Assembly (NCBI RefSeq): GCF_001625305.1
Contig: NW_017804109.1
Span: 1,492,533 to 1,556,532, forward strand
DNA: 64,000 nt
Source of the DNA: Branchiostoma belcheri
Taxonomy: Eukaryota; Chordata; Leptocardii; Amphioxiformes; Branchiostomatidae
Direction of reading: 5' to 3'
A program made the position numbers and the translations under genes. Positions 24,901 through 39,900 of this stretch are shown here, in pieces. The stretch's first letter is position 1, and every line of letters starts with the position of its first letter. The notes under the pieces are model-generated. The model was not told where the DNA came from, did not search any database, and saw only the letters and a program-made list of their open reading frames with translations.

Positions 24901-27900
24901 CCCCTGTCCTACATCAGGGCTCGAAATTTGGTCTTGGTAGTGTGTGCACTGGTGTATCTAACCTAGAAAGTTAGGTGCAAGGAAAAAATTTGGGGTGCAC
25001 AACATAGAATCAAGTTAAATATCAGCAAGCCTAATCAAAAATTTACTCAAGTTAGTGGTGTCTCTTTTCAGAGCTTGAGTCTGAAACTCTATATCTAACT
25101 TAAATATTCTTTTAAAGTACTATAACAATTTCTTCTAACACTTTCATTGTCAAGAACATGCCAGTGTATGTGTATTATGTATACTACATGCGTAACCCTA
25201 CACAAATATCTACTAGGTACATCCACAGTCAAAAATTAGGTGCATATCTCCAAATTTTGAGTGCACAAAAGTGCAAAATTTGCAGCCAGTATTTCCAGCC
25301 CTGGATAGCCCACCTGGCCGCGGCAGACAGACAGACAGACAGACCTGTCTGCAGTCCGTCCCTGGAACAGATCTTAGCGACACATCTCCAGCATGTTCTG
25401 ACAGCTCCCGTGTTTGGAGACGCACACGAGAAGTTTAGCAACAAAGCGTCGCTGTTTTAGGCTCGTACCAAGATCAAAGCCCGTCAGCGCGCGACGCCGA
25501 TTCTAAAGTAATATGTGTCGTCGGACTGATATTGAAACAAAAGCCGAGCTTGCTTGTTTAAAAACGACACCTTCCATCTGTTCTTATGATAAGCCTACAA
25601 TGCAGGGTTTTGGAAAACTGGCCCTATAAATATAAACTTTGTGTCTACAAGCTACAGCAAAACTTACTTTTTAAAATTTTTTTAACGGCTCTTGATCGCA
25701 AATGTGCTGATGTTGACACATTGGTGCACCAAATCCGTAGGGTGTTTTTGGCACCCAGTTAGACATTTAGCCTAAGAGGCTCGGTGGGCGTCACTCCACC
25801 GTACATGGTAGGGAAGTTGTGAAAACTTGAAAATGACCTCTTATAATGTGATCACTAGTACTAGTAGTTTAATCTGGTTGGTTTATTGATTTGCAAGTAG
25901 GATAAATTGAAAAGCCATTGATTACCTGGTAAATGGCCTCTCAGAATTTTCTGTAGTCGAGAGAGTTTGCACAATACAAGACTTAGTGTTGTATATTGTC
26001 GTATGGCATACATGTATACATTGTACTTTGTTTTGGCATAGCAAATGTACATGAAAGCAATATATACAATATACACAAAAATAAAACGTGTATTAGGAAA
26101 TAAATAATGACTTCCTCCTTTTGCCCCCCCCTCCCCCCCCCACACACCCAGGATTGTCCGTCGGACACGCGAGACTTCCGTTCTCAGCAGTGTGCAGAGT
26201 TCAACAGCAAGCCGTTCCGGGGATGGTACTACAAGTGGAAACCCTACACCAGGGTGGAAGGTGGGTAGTGTGGGGAACTGGGAATGGACAACATTTTATA
26301 GTAACTGTTACACTCAAATGTTCCGGCAACCTAATGTTATTGTACAACTCAACCCATATTCTGACCACCCTAACCTAATGTTGTCCGAGATTAGAGGTGT
26401 TGGAATATAGGGTTCTCCCTAGTGCTATTAAGAAGCTCCTATCTCTTTCAAGTACAATCTACACTGGACCTTTCCAAAGAACTGTAACTCTTTCTAGTAG
26501 AAGTCAAGTTCGTTGAGTGAGAAAGTCCAGGTTCTCAAACTTTTTTTTTTCAGAATAAAAAACAGGACCAATAAAAGAATTCATAAGATTTTAGAATACA
26601 CTTCTAGGTGTTGTTGCTTTGCATTTTTTTTACTTAAATTTATCTCTTCTCAAGCTTGTTCGTCTCAGACACTTGTCCAGGCCAAGCCCAAGGTCATTAC
26701 AAGGTCACGGGGGTTCCTTCCAGGCACGCAGGTCGGCACGACCTTCTTACCTGAAGGTCTTCACAGCTGGATTGTCTTAGACGTCTGACTGTCGTGTCTT
26801 TAAGATTTTGGCTGGAAGGAATTTCTATGACAAGTTCATGTCTTGTTGAGGCGAGGATGTGTAATGGAGATTAACGATGTCAGTCCCGGAGTTACTGACT
26901 CAGGGTTTTTTCTGACAGCCGGTCTGGTTCCGTTTGTGAGGCACAGATCTGTATCTTTGTCTGTATAGCCGGTATAACTGCCCTTTAGCGTAACACTGTC
27001 TCAAAGTTGTAGGGAGTTTAATATATGTTCCGGTATCTGCCTACTTCTTTAGTTGGTTTTTGCTTGGTTTATAATTAGTTCTACCCCCATGTGTTCAGTT
27101 TCTGTACATTTGATACCACTTTGCTGGTGACACAATGTTTTGTGTCCCGGAAGTTAGAAAACTTGCCTCCTCCTTTTGTCTGCATTTATTTAGTGTTTAT
27201 GAAACCACAGCCTGGATTTAAACACAGGGTAAGTGGACGTGTTGAAGGCTTCTGTCTAGTCAGACGTCACATGACCTAGCAGGTTCTAAAGGCAGGGCAT
27301 CATGGGAGTGTCCTTGGAATGACCCCTATTGATGACAGACCTTAAGATGTTCCTTAAGACTCCCTCCAGGCTTCAAGACTGGAGATGATTGTCTTGAGGA
27401 AATTCCTTCCTCCTTGATGGCCACTTAATGGTGAACAGGTGGTTTCTTAGCAGATTCACCTGGTGAAAAATTATCACTACCATCAGTTCTCTTCCCTCTA
27501 GTCTGTTTCGGGTTAAGGTCACATGTGTACCGATCCATTTTGAAGAAAGAAAGCAGATGACAAGCAAGTAAGAACAGTATAGGCATCGTAAGACATCATT
27601 AGAAGAAAATAATTCAAACAGTTTGGTTAAGGTCACATGTGCGCCAATTCATTTTCTTTTTTGGTCCTTAAAGGAATTTTGAGGAGAGAAACCAGATGAC
27701 AAGAACAGTGTCAGCATCATTATACGAAATAATTCGGACAACTTGAGGTAGATAAAGTCCCTAAAGAGTCAGACATTGCAGACCGCATCAATTATCATTC
27801 ACTCTTTATTTGAGTGAAAGTCACTTCCAGTTATTTGAGTTATGTACTATTTTCAACAGATTTAAAAACCTGCATCAATGTAAGTGTTTGACTTTAGGGG

Positions 27901-30900
27901 AGAGCTCAAACTGTCTGTATATCCTTTGAATAACACACAAGTGGTATTAGGCTTTAGCTTTTTCTGACAAATCCAGAAGCCATGTATTTGAATTAGTTTA
28001 CCTGGTAAACTTTGAAGAAGGAGCCTGGACATAGATTTACACAGTCATTTAAAATGTTGAGAACTCAGAGCGGTAGTATGTATCAAAAACACCTCCTGCC
28101 ATTCTCGCCATGACAGGTCCTGCCCCTGTTAAACTCTTACATGTTTCTTTAAATTGGGGTCCGGACACCTGCTGGCCTTGGTAAAAATTCACAGCGTGAA
28201 AAAACTTGTTTCCAATCACGGCCTGTCATTGGTCAGCCCCGTTACCACGGTTCCCATGACCTTGCGAGTAGAGGTCGCCCGGGTTTGAGGTCACAGGTCG
28301 GGAGGAACAGATTGGAGCAAGGAGTGGTTAAGGGTTGGTCATAAATCTCACCTTGGTCAAGACCATGTGGTTTGTGTTGTCGGCTGGCTATTGGGTTTTA
28401 TTACGTGCCTGTGGCTAGGGAAACAAGCTGGGCAATAAGTAAACTCAAGATTCAAGGGCTGGTCACTCTAAATTTGGGAAGACGCAAACATTTGGAAAGA
28501 AGTAATAAACTCTAAGTTGTAAACTCAAATAACTCTAAGTTGTGTTTTCAGCTGACTACTAGTATTAGCTTTTATTATGTGCCTGTGGCTAGGGAAACAA
28601 ACTGTGCAGTGAATATGGACAAGAGTCAAGATTTGGGAGCTGGTTACTCTAAATTTGGGAAGGCGCAAACATTTTGAAAGAAGGAATAAACACGAAACTT
28701 TATGTCGTAGAACTCACCTGGTCAAGGCCATGTGGTTTGTGTTTTCGGCTGGCTGTTAACTTTTATTAAGTGCCTGTGGCTTAGGGAAACAAGCTCAGCA
28801 GTAAATATGGACAACACTCAAGATTCAGGGGCTGGTCACTTTAAATTTGGGAAGACGCAAACATTTTGAAAGAAGGAATAAACTCTAATTTGTAAACTCA
28901 CCTGCACATGGCATCTGTTTTTGTTTGGTGCTTAGCTTTTATTATGTGCCTGTGGCTAGGGAAACAAGCTGTAAAATAGAATGATATACTCAAGATTTAG
29001 GTACTGGTCGTTCTAAATTTGGTACCGGAGAAAAAGTCAATCTCATTAAGAATTTGTTTGTTGCATAATGAAGGTATGTCCTGTTGACGAAGGACCTAAT
29101 TAGTGTGCTTCGTTATGAGGACTTAATTTCCCTGATGACAGTCAACTTTGTCAAACAAAATTCGGTCCACTGCATTTTGTTGTCTTCTTTGTTACTTGGC
29201 GTGTTATCATATTTGTATTCTAAATTAATCATTCAATTTGCTAGCATCATTACCAGGTACCTTACACTTGTGTAGTGCCAAAGCTTTTTGATGCTGGTTA
29301 GCTAGTTACGATGGTTAATAGGTTATCTGATTCATTGGTTAACCAATGGTTTATGTGTTGGTTGTTTACAGAATCTGACCAGTACAAGCTGTACTGCATT
29401 TTTGATAGGTTAATCGATGGTTAATAGATTAATATCTGGTTGATAGGTTAACCGATGGTTTATGTGTTGGTTATTTACAGAGTCTGACCAGTGCAAGCTG
29501 TACTGCATCGCAGAAGACTTCGACTTCTTCTTGTAACATCTGATTATTAGTTAGAATAATGGTTAATATGTTTAATACTTTATTGATCGTTTACCAATGG
29601 TTATGTGTTGTTTTTGACAGAATCTGACCAGTGCAAGCTGTACTGCATCGCAGAAGACTTCGACTTTTTCTACGCCCTTGCCAGCAAGGTCAAGGACGGA
29701 ACGCGGTGTGTGGAGGAGGGGGATCGGCTGGACGTGTGCGTGGATGGAGCCTGCGAGGTCAATACTTCAATATCTGTCTATATATATCCAAGTCTATATT
29801 TTTGTGAATTTTTTTTTATTCATTCATTATTCTGAGTACCTTCTTACTGATTCTGTCTGCACAATGACCTGCCTGAGTAAATTGAAGACTGGATCCATCG
29901 ATGAAATTCTGTCCGTGTCCCCTACATGCCTATAATGTTTTGAATAACTACCGAAACTCAAGCAAACACACATACCAAAAACAAAGCTTTGATACACAAA
30001 GACAAATATTAATGTACATCTATGTTGTGACCTGTAGAAATTTGGCTGCAACCACGTACTGGTGTAATGACAGCTATAATGTGCAAATAGCTAAGGAAAA
30101 CAAGCTAACACACAAACAGACACATTGACAACAAAACCTTGTACACAAAGGTAGATTATGTACATTATTCTGTGTTCTTCCCTGTAGAAAGTAGGCTGTG
30201 ACCACGTGCTGGGTTCGGACGCCACCCATGACAGCTGCGGCGTCTGTAACGGAGACAACTCCACCTGCGACTTCGTGTACGGAGAGTTCCACGACATGCC
30301 CGAGGACAACAGTGAGCACTGCTTTACATTCAGCTTCATTTCTAGATCAATTAAAAAGATGGTTCCACAAAGAAATTGACTTTTGCCAAGTTCCTATTTT
30401 GTTTCTGAATTTGTCCCTCTCTTGCTGCAGATAGGGATGATTTAAGGGATGAAATGTATTTAGTTTTGTGTCATAAGAGATTTAAGATTTTGGAGAAGGG
30501 TTCAGAAATTTCTTCCAGGACTTATCATCATCTCCAGATGGGATAAGCTGGACTGTCTTGGCAAAAATTTGCCTTCTTGGGGTCAAAACCTGTGTGTCCA
30601 AAAGACTTAAGTTGCTGAGGAAGACTGAATACATTTTCCCCACTATCTCCAGAGTACCTCTCCCACTCATTTGCTTCAGGACTTATTGCTGTTCTGATTT
30701 ATTATCAACTTATTTGTTCACTTTCTACCACAACACTTTCTGGTAGTTTTTTTTTAACATACATGTATGTTACATATTTCTGTGCCATAAATAAACAAAT
30801 ATTTTCCCCCTACTACCCCAGAGTACCACCCAATCGTGACCATCCCAGCGGGCGCGCGCAGTGTGAGAGTGGAGGAACTCAACATCTCCTCCAGCTATCT

Positions 30901-33900
30901 GGCCGTGAGAGACCTGGACGGGAAGTACTACCTCACGGGCGATTGGACCGTGGACTGGCCGGGGGAGGTGGAGATCGGGGGGACCACCTTCGTCTACAGC
31001 AGGCCCTACAATGAACCAGAGATGCTCACTGCTAAAGGGCCAACCAAGAAGGCTGTTGTTATCGAGGTAGGGTTTCTTGTGATGTACATTTGTAAGATAA
31101 TGTTAAAAAGCAGTGGAAAGTGTGGTGATTTTGAGATTGGGGGAACCACTTTCGTGTACAGCCGACCCTACAACGAACCAGAGATGCTCACTGCTAAAGG
31201 GCCGAGCAAGAAAGCTGTAGTCATTGAGGTAGGTGTCTTGTAATGTATATTTGTAAGTACAGTGAGATAATGTTAAAAAGCGGTGGAAAGTGTGGTGACT
31301 TTGAGATTGGGGGAACCACTTTCGTCTACAGCAGACCCTACAGATGCTCACTGCTAAAGGGCCGAGCAAGAAAGCTGTAGTCATCGAGGTAGGATGTTAT
31401 GTGATAGTCGACTTGATAGAAGTGTTTGATAGAAGGCAATCTTCAAACACGGGACCTCCAGCTTTACAGCCCATTCGAGAGGACTTCCCTAATGGAACCC
31501 GTAGGTACTCATTTTCACCTGTTAGTAAGTTGTGGGAAGAAATAGGTGTAAAGTTTTCTTTCAGTGGAATTACTATACAAACTTTCAAATCTTAAGACAG
31601 TGTGTTTAAAAAAAAAGAAAGCAGTCAAGTTCCGAATGGATAACTAACTGTGAGAAATTGTATGGGAGAGTGGTGATGTAGTGAAGTGTGTAAGAGCCTA
31701 ATTGCTCTCTTGTTTCCCAAAGCAGCGAGGAATGCAAAAGACAAAAGAAGTGTGTTTGGGACAAGTGAGCCTGATCAACTATCAACAAGCAAAATCACTC
31801 GCTTAGAACATTTACTGAGACATCATAGATGAGTTTTGCTGATTGAAGGATGATCTTACAAGTCTTGTTTGTCATTGATCAACTTCTGTTTGAGAAAAAA
31901 CCGAGTTTAGGCCCTCGAGCAACTTTTCCAATCTGAAGACTGAGCACAAGTCATAGAACACTGTGATTGGGATTTCAAGAACTTTCGAACTTTGTTTGCT
32001 CAAAAGAATATTTTGTGAAAGTCATTCCAAGTCATCAGCCAAGTTCTGTTTGAGAAAATTATGGATTTTAGGCTCTCTGGCAACTTCTTCTCATCTGAAG
32101 AATCAATGCAAAATCATAGCACATTTGTAGAAAATTTGTGATTTCAAGAACTTTTGAATCATTTGCTCAAAAGAATATTTTGTGAAAGTCATCCCAAGTC
32201 ATCAGCCAAGTTCTGTTTGAAAAGAAATCAGATTTTAGGCTCTCTAGCAACTTCTTTTCATCTGAAGAATCAATGCAAAAATCATAGCACATTGGTAGAA
32301 AAAGTGATTGAGATTTTAAGAACTTTTGAATTTGTTTGCTCAAAAGAATATTGTGTGAAAGTCATCCCAAGGACGCCACCAAGATCTTACAAGTCTTGTT
32401 GGTTATCAAGTTTTGTTTGACAAAATATTATTTCAACAACTTCTTACAATTTGAAAATAGAATAATAAAGAAATGAAAGAATAAGAAAACAAGTCATAGA
32501 ACACTTGTAGAAAGTGTGATTGGGATTTCAAGGACTTTTGAACTTGTTTGCTCAATAGAATGCATAAAAGTCATATCCCAAGGTCGATACCAAGATGGCC
32601 GCCACACAGCCCTGATTGACAGGTTAATCCCTGGATAATTGATGTTGTTGGGTTGTTATTGTAACGTTTAACTTCCTGAGCACGATGTCTGAGATGGCAT
32701 CAAAGGCGTCAGGCTTGTGTCGCCCTGTTTCGCCAGGCCTACTCTACTCAATTGCCCCACTGTTCCTTCCACTTCTGTTCTAACTCCAAGGTCGTATCGA
32801 GTTCCTCTGTATATTTTTGGTTTCGGCTGGCAGCCATTCACCGCATCTAAACACAAGTACACGGGGTCGCGAACCCGTTTGGAGCACAATAGCCAACGAC
32901 AGCAGGCTGTGTATAACACTCGATCACCCGTACACGTGTCAACTGCCCCTCTGAGAGGTGGTGAAGCTAGTTCACAGGGAAGGAAGAGAGAGGCTACAGA
33001 TGTACTTGCCTCCCTCTGTAGAGTCCATCGGGTAGTTGCTTGTATTTTACACTAAGTCTTGCTGTATTGTTTGGATTTTACACGTTGTCATGCTGCCTGG
33101 ACTTGAAAATAAGTATAGTCTCCACCACACTTTATTGGGTTACTGGGAAGGTAAATGTAAATTAGCCAAATATCATCATCATCCTAATATAAAAATATTT
33201 CAAAAATAGTATAGAAAACTGAGACTTATATGCCAGGGGAAATTATAAGAACTTTACTGCACGACAATTGCACATGGTACAATGTATGGCAAACTACATA
33301 AAGAGAGTAACAACAATAAAATAAGTATGAGACAACCATATGAGTACACTATGCAACTCACAGACAAAATCATAACATGACCAGCTATAACGTTAATATT
33401 TTCTGTCTTTTTGCTGAATCAAGGCAAGTCACCTTTTGTCCTTAAAGGTTTGTGTTTCCGAGTCCTTGAGGAGTTGGTGTTTCCACAGCAAAGCCAAACA
33501 ACAGGGTGGAGAAATGTAAAGATTTGTGTTGGAAGGAATCGTGATGAGTGGGCGTGTGGTCGGCTCATCTGCTCAATCACAGTCCTACAGTGTAATACAG
33601 TAATTCCAGATGCAGATGGCCACGTCTGGCACTAAGATGGTTCTCTAAAAAATGTTTCACTTTAGATTTGGTTCTTTCATGATGACAGTTACTCTCAAAC
33701 TTCGGAGTCAAAGCAATTAGGTTTGGGTTTTAACGTTAGCTTATTTTTTGGTGTTTTTAGGCGTTTTTACATTGGGTTGGCGAAAAAAAAAAGATACCAG
33801 TGCGAAAAAGAAAGCTGATAAAATGTCTGAAAGCAGGCCAAAAATAAGCCAAACTCCAGAAGTATGAATTTAAGTATCTTATTATTCAATGACATTTGAA

Positions 33901-36900
33901 TCATAATATTATTAATTTTGTACAGATTCAGTTTTCTTTCTGCTACACTTAAAGAAATTGTGTGAAAACTATCAGCAAATTTACCTCTTAACTCAGCTGC
34001 CAACAGCCCTTCAGCTTTTTATCACATTCTGATGAAACTGTTGGGGAAGCTTTAATCAAAGAATTCAAAGTCTTTAGCAGAAAATTCTTGAAATCATAGC
34101 GTACTTCCGAAGGCCAGCTCCACCTGTTGTCCAAGCAGCCTGGTTGCCCTCATGGGTGTGTTTAGGCCTGTTCCTGACAGACATGTTACAGTGTGCTGTC
34201 CTGTCCTGTGGTGTCTGGACCATTGCTGTGTAGACCTTACCTGCCCTCACTGATGTGCAAAGCTAAGCTTCACTGTGTGTGGTTCATGAGATTTTCTAAG
34301 CTGCCTTGCTAGTTGTAGTTGCGCTTTGTTCATGGTCACGTAGCTTTTTTTCGTGATGAGGGATTGAAATATGATTTACATGATTGTGCAAAGAATGAGT
34401 GTAACAAGTCGTTCATTGTAATGTAGCCAGCTGCTGCCACGCTGCGTGCTTGCAAAGCTGGTGTGTTACGCTGAAGGGTGGTTATACCGGCAGAATCAAT
34501 ACAGAAGTGATACAGATTTTACAGACGAAAGAAATGAATTATGTACTGAATAGGAAGAGATTTAGAAATTCGTAATTTTTCAGGTGACTTCTCTTGTGCC
34601 CTCTGCTTGTCAACTAGAGTAGCCTTGGCTCCTGTTTTAAGACACATACCAAACCCTGGCATTAAACACTCATGTATTAGACTTATCTAGCCTCCGTAGC
34701 AGGCTTATAGAACTGGGGGTTTGGTGCTCTTCGGCTGTTTTCTGATTAGCCCAGTTATAAAAACGGGGGTGATTCAACCAGGCCGGCTATGTTGTCTATA
34801 TGCAATCAGAAAATAGCACATAAAAGCTCCCAAAGACCCTGAAGACCCCCAAACCCGCAGTTTTTGACATGCTGCATGTGGAGCCTATATTTTATCTCCA
34901 TGCACACTATTGACTCTACAGTAGGAACACTTGTAGATATTTATATTCTAAACTTCCGTGTTTTCCTGTCAAGTAGGGTCCTGGTAGGGAGTAGTTCCAG
35001 GCACAACTCTCTGGTTATCCACCATTTCCAAGAAAAACTGACCTCCCAAATACACAAATGTTTTCGTAGATCTTGAGAGGGCTGAGCGGTGTTTTGAAAC
35101 GGTTTTGAGTGATGTTCCTTTCTTTTGAACACTGTGACAAGTTATCCAAGTGTGGCACTTTGCTTGCTCCAGTGTTTACCTCAACAAACCACAAATGAAA
35201 ATAAGTTACGTTGTAGAAAAACATGAAGAGCAGTTTTGAAAACAGAGCTTAGTTCAAGGTCAGGGACAGGAAAACTTGTGACTTTGAGTTAAACTTCAAG
35301 AGCAATTAAATGGCTTCTTCACACTTTGTGACGAAATCTTGAAGTTGTTGCTAAGATTTAATTTGCTGTAATATACATGTAAACCTTTGAAATGTTGGGA
35401 CCAAAATTTGCTAAGATTTAATTTACTGAATATTATGAACATGTGTGGTTTTCCTTTCAACTCTATTCTTAGGAAAATTTTTCTGTTAGGCAAGACATCT
35501 GCACCTTTTATAAATACAGGTGTCTCTCAAATGGCCGCAATGTTGCCAGGAAAGGCTAGGTTTGGGTAAATATTTGAGTTCATTCTCTAAACAGAAAGGT
35601 TTGACATGATTTGTGCGGCTAATATTGTGGTAGTGAGGCAAACAAGAAGTTAGAGCAACAGCCTCTTCGCTGGCGTATTTATAGCGCAACTGTTTCTTCT
35701 GCGTAGTAAAACCAACAGGCATAAATGTCATCATGTAGCGCTTTCTCCCATAAATATTTTCCAAGTGTTTCCTTCTTTTCTCTGCCACTGAAAGACACAA
35801 GACAGCCTGGCCTGTAGAGCCTGCCATGTGCAGATCGAGGACTTGGAGTAACTTCTAATAACAAAGACCAGACAGAGCTCAGAGATACAGTAGCCAGTTA
35901 TGGTTTGTTTTGCTGGATTCGTGTACTTGTAACCTGCAGTTGGAAAGGAGCTGCAGTTTACAAGGAAGCAGCTAGGGGGACTGTTGTCTCTAACAGTTAC
36001 TGTAACTCCTCCACAAGTTTCTTAGAGCTGGATTGAACCTTTCCCCCTCCCCTCGAAAAGTTTCAGGGTTTAGTCCAAACTTTCTAAGCTGGCATCCTGG
36101 TGAAAAATCAACTGGAGCCTGTGGAATAATAAACTCCTTGCCACAAGTAATCCCCATCTGAAGAGGCTGTGCTGAAAGGCAGGTTTAACAAAGTGCAGTT
36201 CTGTGTTTACCGAAATGACAGCATTTCAAACAACAGTCTCTACACATAAAAGATGGAGACGTGCTGGACAATTTTCCTGATAGCGCACCTCGAAAAGCTG
36301 CTACTGGGATGTTGTGGGCAGAGATTTGCAAACGGAAACGGGTTCTGCATCGTGTCAAAACACACAAACAAACTGTACTTCAACCTTTACTGTTTCAGTA
36401 AAGCACATCGCTCTTGTGTTTAATTTTTTTGTGGTCCATCAGGGAAAAGACAAACATGACACAAGGATCTTGTCTTGAAAGTTCATCTGTGTTGGTAGAA
36501 GTCATTATGAACAAGATTCACCTGTAATTGCCAACAAAAAAAATTGGACTCACCCAACACAAGGATCTTGTGAATTTTCTAAGAAGAAAGTTTAGTGAAA
36601 ACTTTCATTTCTTTGTAACAGGCCATGTATATTGTTTCTTGAAAAGTGAAGTTCTTCAGGGAAAAGACAAATGTAACACAAATATGTCTTGATGTCAGGT
36701 TTCTTCTAGGAAGAAAGTTAGTGAGAACCTTAATGACTGAAGATAGGTTACCTGAGGAATGATTCCACTTTACTTTATACTGCATAAATAAATATCATCT
36801 GAGGTTTCTAAGAAGGTTCCTCCTTCCACTTGTAAAGGTCTTACGGGGTTTCTTAGAAGTTGTTTTTCCTCTTTCCCCTGCAGTTGCTGGTCCAAGGTGA

Positions 36901-39900
36901 GAACAAGGGCGTGGCGTTCACCTACACGGTTCCGAAGCCGGCGAACGAGACGGAAAAGAAGCCAGTTCCGAGCTACTACACCTGGAGCGCTGTCACCTCG
37001 CAGTGTTCCGCGTCGTGCGGGGGAGGTGAGTTTTATTGGTCAATTGCTTCTTTAGTTGATCACTTCATTGGTCGATCACTTCATTGGTCGATCATTTCAT
37101 TGGTCTATCACTTATTTGGTGGATCACTTAATTGGTCAATCACTTGATTGGTCCATCATTTATTGGTCCATCACTTCATTGGTCAAAAACATCCAAACCT
37201 GTACAGGTAGTATCTAGTATTTATTTATCATTTATTTCATCTTGGAGACACTTGGGTAGCTATTCCAACCAAGGAGGCGAAGGACACAAAACAAAATGGA
37301 TATAGGGACCACATTGCCAGTGTGTCCACTTTTTGTGGTCCCTTAGATGACTTTTCCCACTGACACATTCAAGCATTAAGAATCCTGTCTACAGTGACCA
37401 CCTGTTCAAATAGACCAGAATTACAAGGCTGTATTGTCCTTAGTTATATAGTGTTTTATAGTGAATTAAAGACTTGCCCGAATCAATGACTTTGATATCA
37501 AATTTTTGAACAAACCAAAATCGCACAATGGCACAGGAAGTGGGATATAAAAGCGCGATTTAACGAAAACATCTCCGACCAAACCTTTTGTCGAAACGTC
37601 TTTAACTGACTTCACCCCATTAACCTATAGGGTCATTTCTCCGCCCAAACGTCAGCTGTTTTTATAACCGGTCTTTATTTACATAACAGACCGGTTCAGA
37701 GGTCATTATTTAGCGAAGAAACCTGTTCACAGCCTCCGTCGTCACCTGTTTGGCCGACGCGTGCCGATTGTTCGGACGCCGTTCCGAAGTGCGGTCTTGG
37801 AGAATTGTACAATAGCCCGACTGTGTCCCTCTGACAAAGCAATACAAGGCTGGAAATACCTGACCTGTACAATATGTGGTTCAGTGCAGGTAAAATTGGA
37901 GCTGTGCAGGTATTTCTGATGTCTACCTGGACCTAAAATAAACCTGCACTGGTCCATGTACTGGTTTATGTACAAATGTAGGTGTATGTGGATTTTCATT
38001 AGCGCTAGCTGTATTGACTGTCACTACCTAATTATAATGGTATGAGGTACATGACAAGAAACAATCGTTTCCAACCAGTATTTATTGTGATCCATCCATA
38101 CAGTCTAAATTCTGTATGGTGCAGGTAAATTTTTAGCCTGGGTGCCATCCGAGAGAGAGGGTGCCATCCGATTTGTAACGGCAACTCCAAAAAAAATGCT
38201 GTTACAAATCGGATGGCACCCAGGCTACTAAATTTTGTCCGGTGCAAGTAAGTTTCAATGTTACCCAGTGTAGGTATGCAGAATGTATTTCGAGCCCTGT
38301 AGTATTATTATTAGCCACAATCCTGTCTGTTGTTGTGTTTTCTTATTTTCCGTCACCACCCTGGGAGTGGGTTAGTGTTTAGGGGGACGCACTCACACAG
38401 AATCGGGGTGGGGGGCGGGAACAATGTGGAACCTGTTCTCGTGATTGTGGCCACCAAATGATCCTCTTCACGGCTTAAGTGAGGCCCATTCTACTGAAGG
38501 TTGGCAAAAGGACAGATTTGCTAAGCTTTTTGTTTAGGGTTTGCGTCAGAAAAGGTATTGGGACGAGTGTGCATGCACATGGACTGTGAAATACAAGGGA
38601 AGGTGACGTGTTTGGTTAAAAATGTGCTCAAAAAGGTGTGCAAAAATCTTTTAATAAAAAAGAGGGAGAATTGGCAGAAAACTCAAGCAACTGAATATTA
38701 TTTTGGGAAATCATAATATTATCTAGTTGCTTGAGTAACTGTTTTTTTGGCATTAGCATGAAACAAATAATTTGCCAACTTTCTTTCTTCTGCACCTGCC
38801 GCCAACGAAAACATATAGCTCCAAAAACATGTCCATTTTTCTAAGACCGCAAAATATTGCCACATAGCGAATATAAGCTGATTTACAGTAAATTGGTGTG
38901 GCCCAAAGAGAATAGTTTTGTGCACATGTCCATTTTTCTCAGGCTGCGAAATTTCGCCACAGCGAATATAAGCTGATTTACAGTAAATTGGTGTGGCCTA
39001 AGCTCAGGAGAAACCACATTGCAGTTTCACAAACATGTCCATTTTTTTAAGGCCATGAAATTTTGTCACAGTGAAATTTTGTCACAGTTTATAGAATTTG
39101 ATTTACAGTAAATTAGTGTGGCCTAAGCTCAGGAGAACCCTCCTAGGTAACCCCACCCCCCTGCCATGTGTCCGTGTTTGTTGTGGGCTGCTGAGTTTGC
39201 CCCAAACAGGAGTATTGTTCACAGAAAGGCGAGCAGTGTTTGCTTTTCCTGTCAGGCGGCTGCCCGTAACGTGAGCGGCTCTGACTTTTCCCTTTTCTAA
39301 CTCAGGACAGACTCACCTCCAGTATTTGTGAGACAACTTTTGATCCAACACAAAGAAATTCTCTCACCTAGAGATTTCGACCAGTCACTCTCATCTTCCT
39401 CAGTAGACAGGACAGATCTAAGTTGACTTGAATTTCCCAGTAGTGAGTGGCCATGACTAACCCTTCTCTGACAGGACAGATCTAGACTGTCTTGCTTTCT
39501 TCAGTATTTCTGTGGGCTCAGATACTCAGTAACTATTACTGGAAAAATTTTTAGCATCATGAGGACATTTATAATTCCTTTTTTCCTTGAATTTTGCTAG
39601 ATTTCAGGGTGTAAAATTTACATTTGAATTTTCTTGTCTCGAGCTCCACACTGAAAGAATGCTCAAAAGTAATACAAATACATTGTGAAAAAGAAGAAAC
39701 TCTGAGATTTCCAAGTTCAAATCTTCTTGACATGCCCTTCACTTGGCCTTTTCCACAAAACACAAGGTCAGAGGGTCAAAGTGATCAGTGCCCCCCTCCC
39801 ACAACACAATTCATTTGTACAAATCTCTTCCTTTATCTTCCTGAAGTAGTTTTTCTAAATGTTCCTTAATTCCTGTTTTGTAAACTTACGGTCATTTGTC

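Larger units (their letters stand above)
20525..26151 (+). other. ADAMTS intron 5
   Basis: Contains family A MITE (22920-23141), family B MITE (23622-23819), a two-copy tandem repeat (24310-24665) and a hAT-like element (24915-25303). A hAT-like end (atttccagccctg) lies near 21610. The rest shows no exon or structure I can name. Confidence 0.7.
31067..36883 (+). other. ADAMTS intron 9
   Basis: Holds the exon 9 copies, a tandem array (31860-32600), a gttataccgg-family repeat (34424-34500), family B MITE (34688-34887) and short duplications near 35340 and 36440-36700. 32640-33060 has ORFs on both strands that match nothing I know. No exon recognised. Confidence 0.7.

Noticed and set aside
32668..33055. 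Overlapping ORFs of about 80-110 codons on both strands in ADAMTS intron 9
   Set aside because: No recognisable domain, no fit to the phases of exons 9 and 10, and no similarity to the ADAMTS spacer.
37033..37185. CRISPR-like regular repeat
   Set aside because: Units of about 15 bp abut without unique spacers in a eukaryotic intron; it is a minisatellite.
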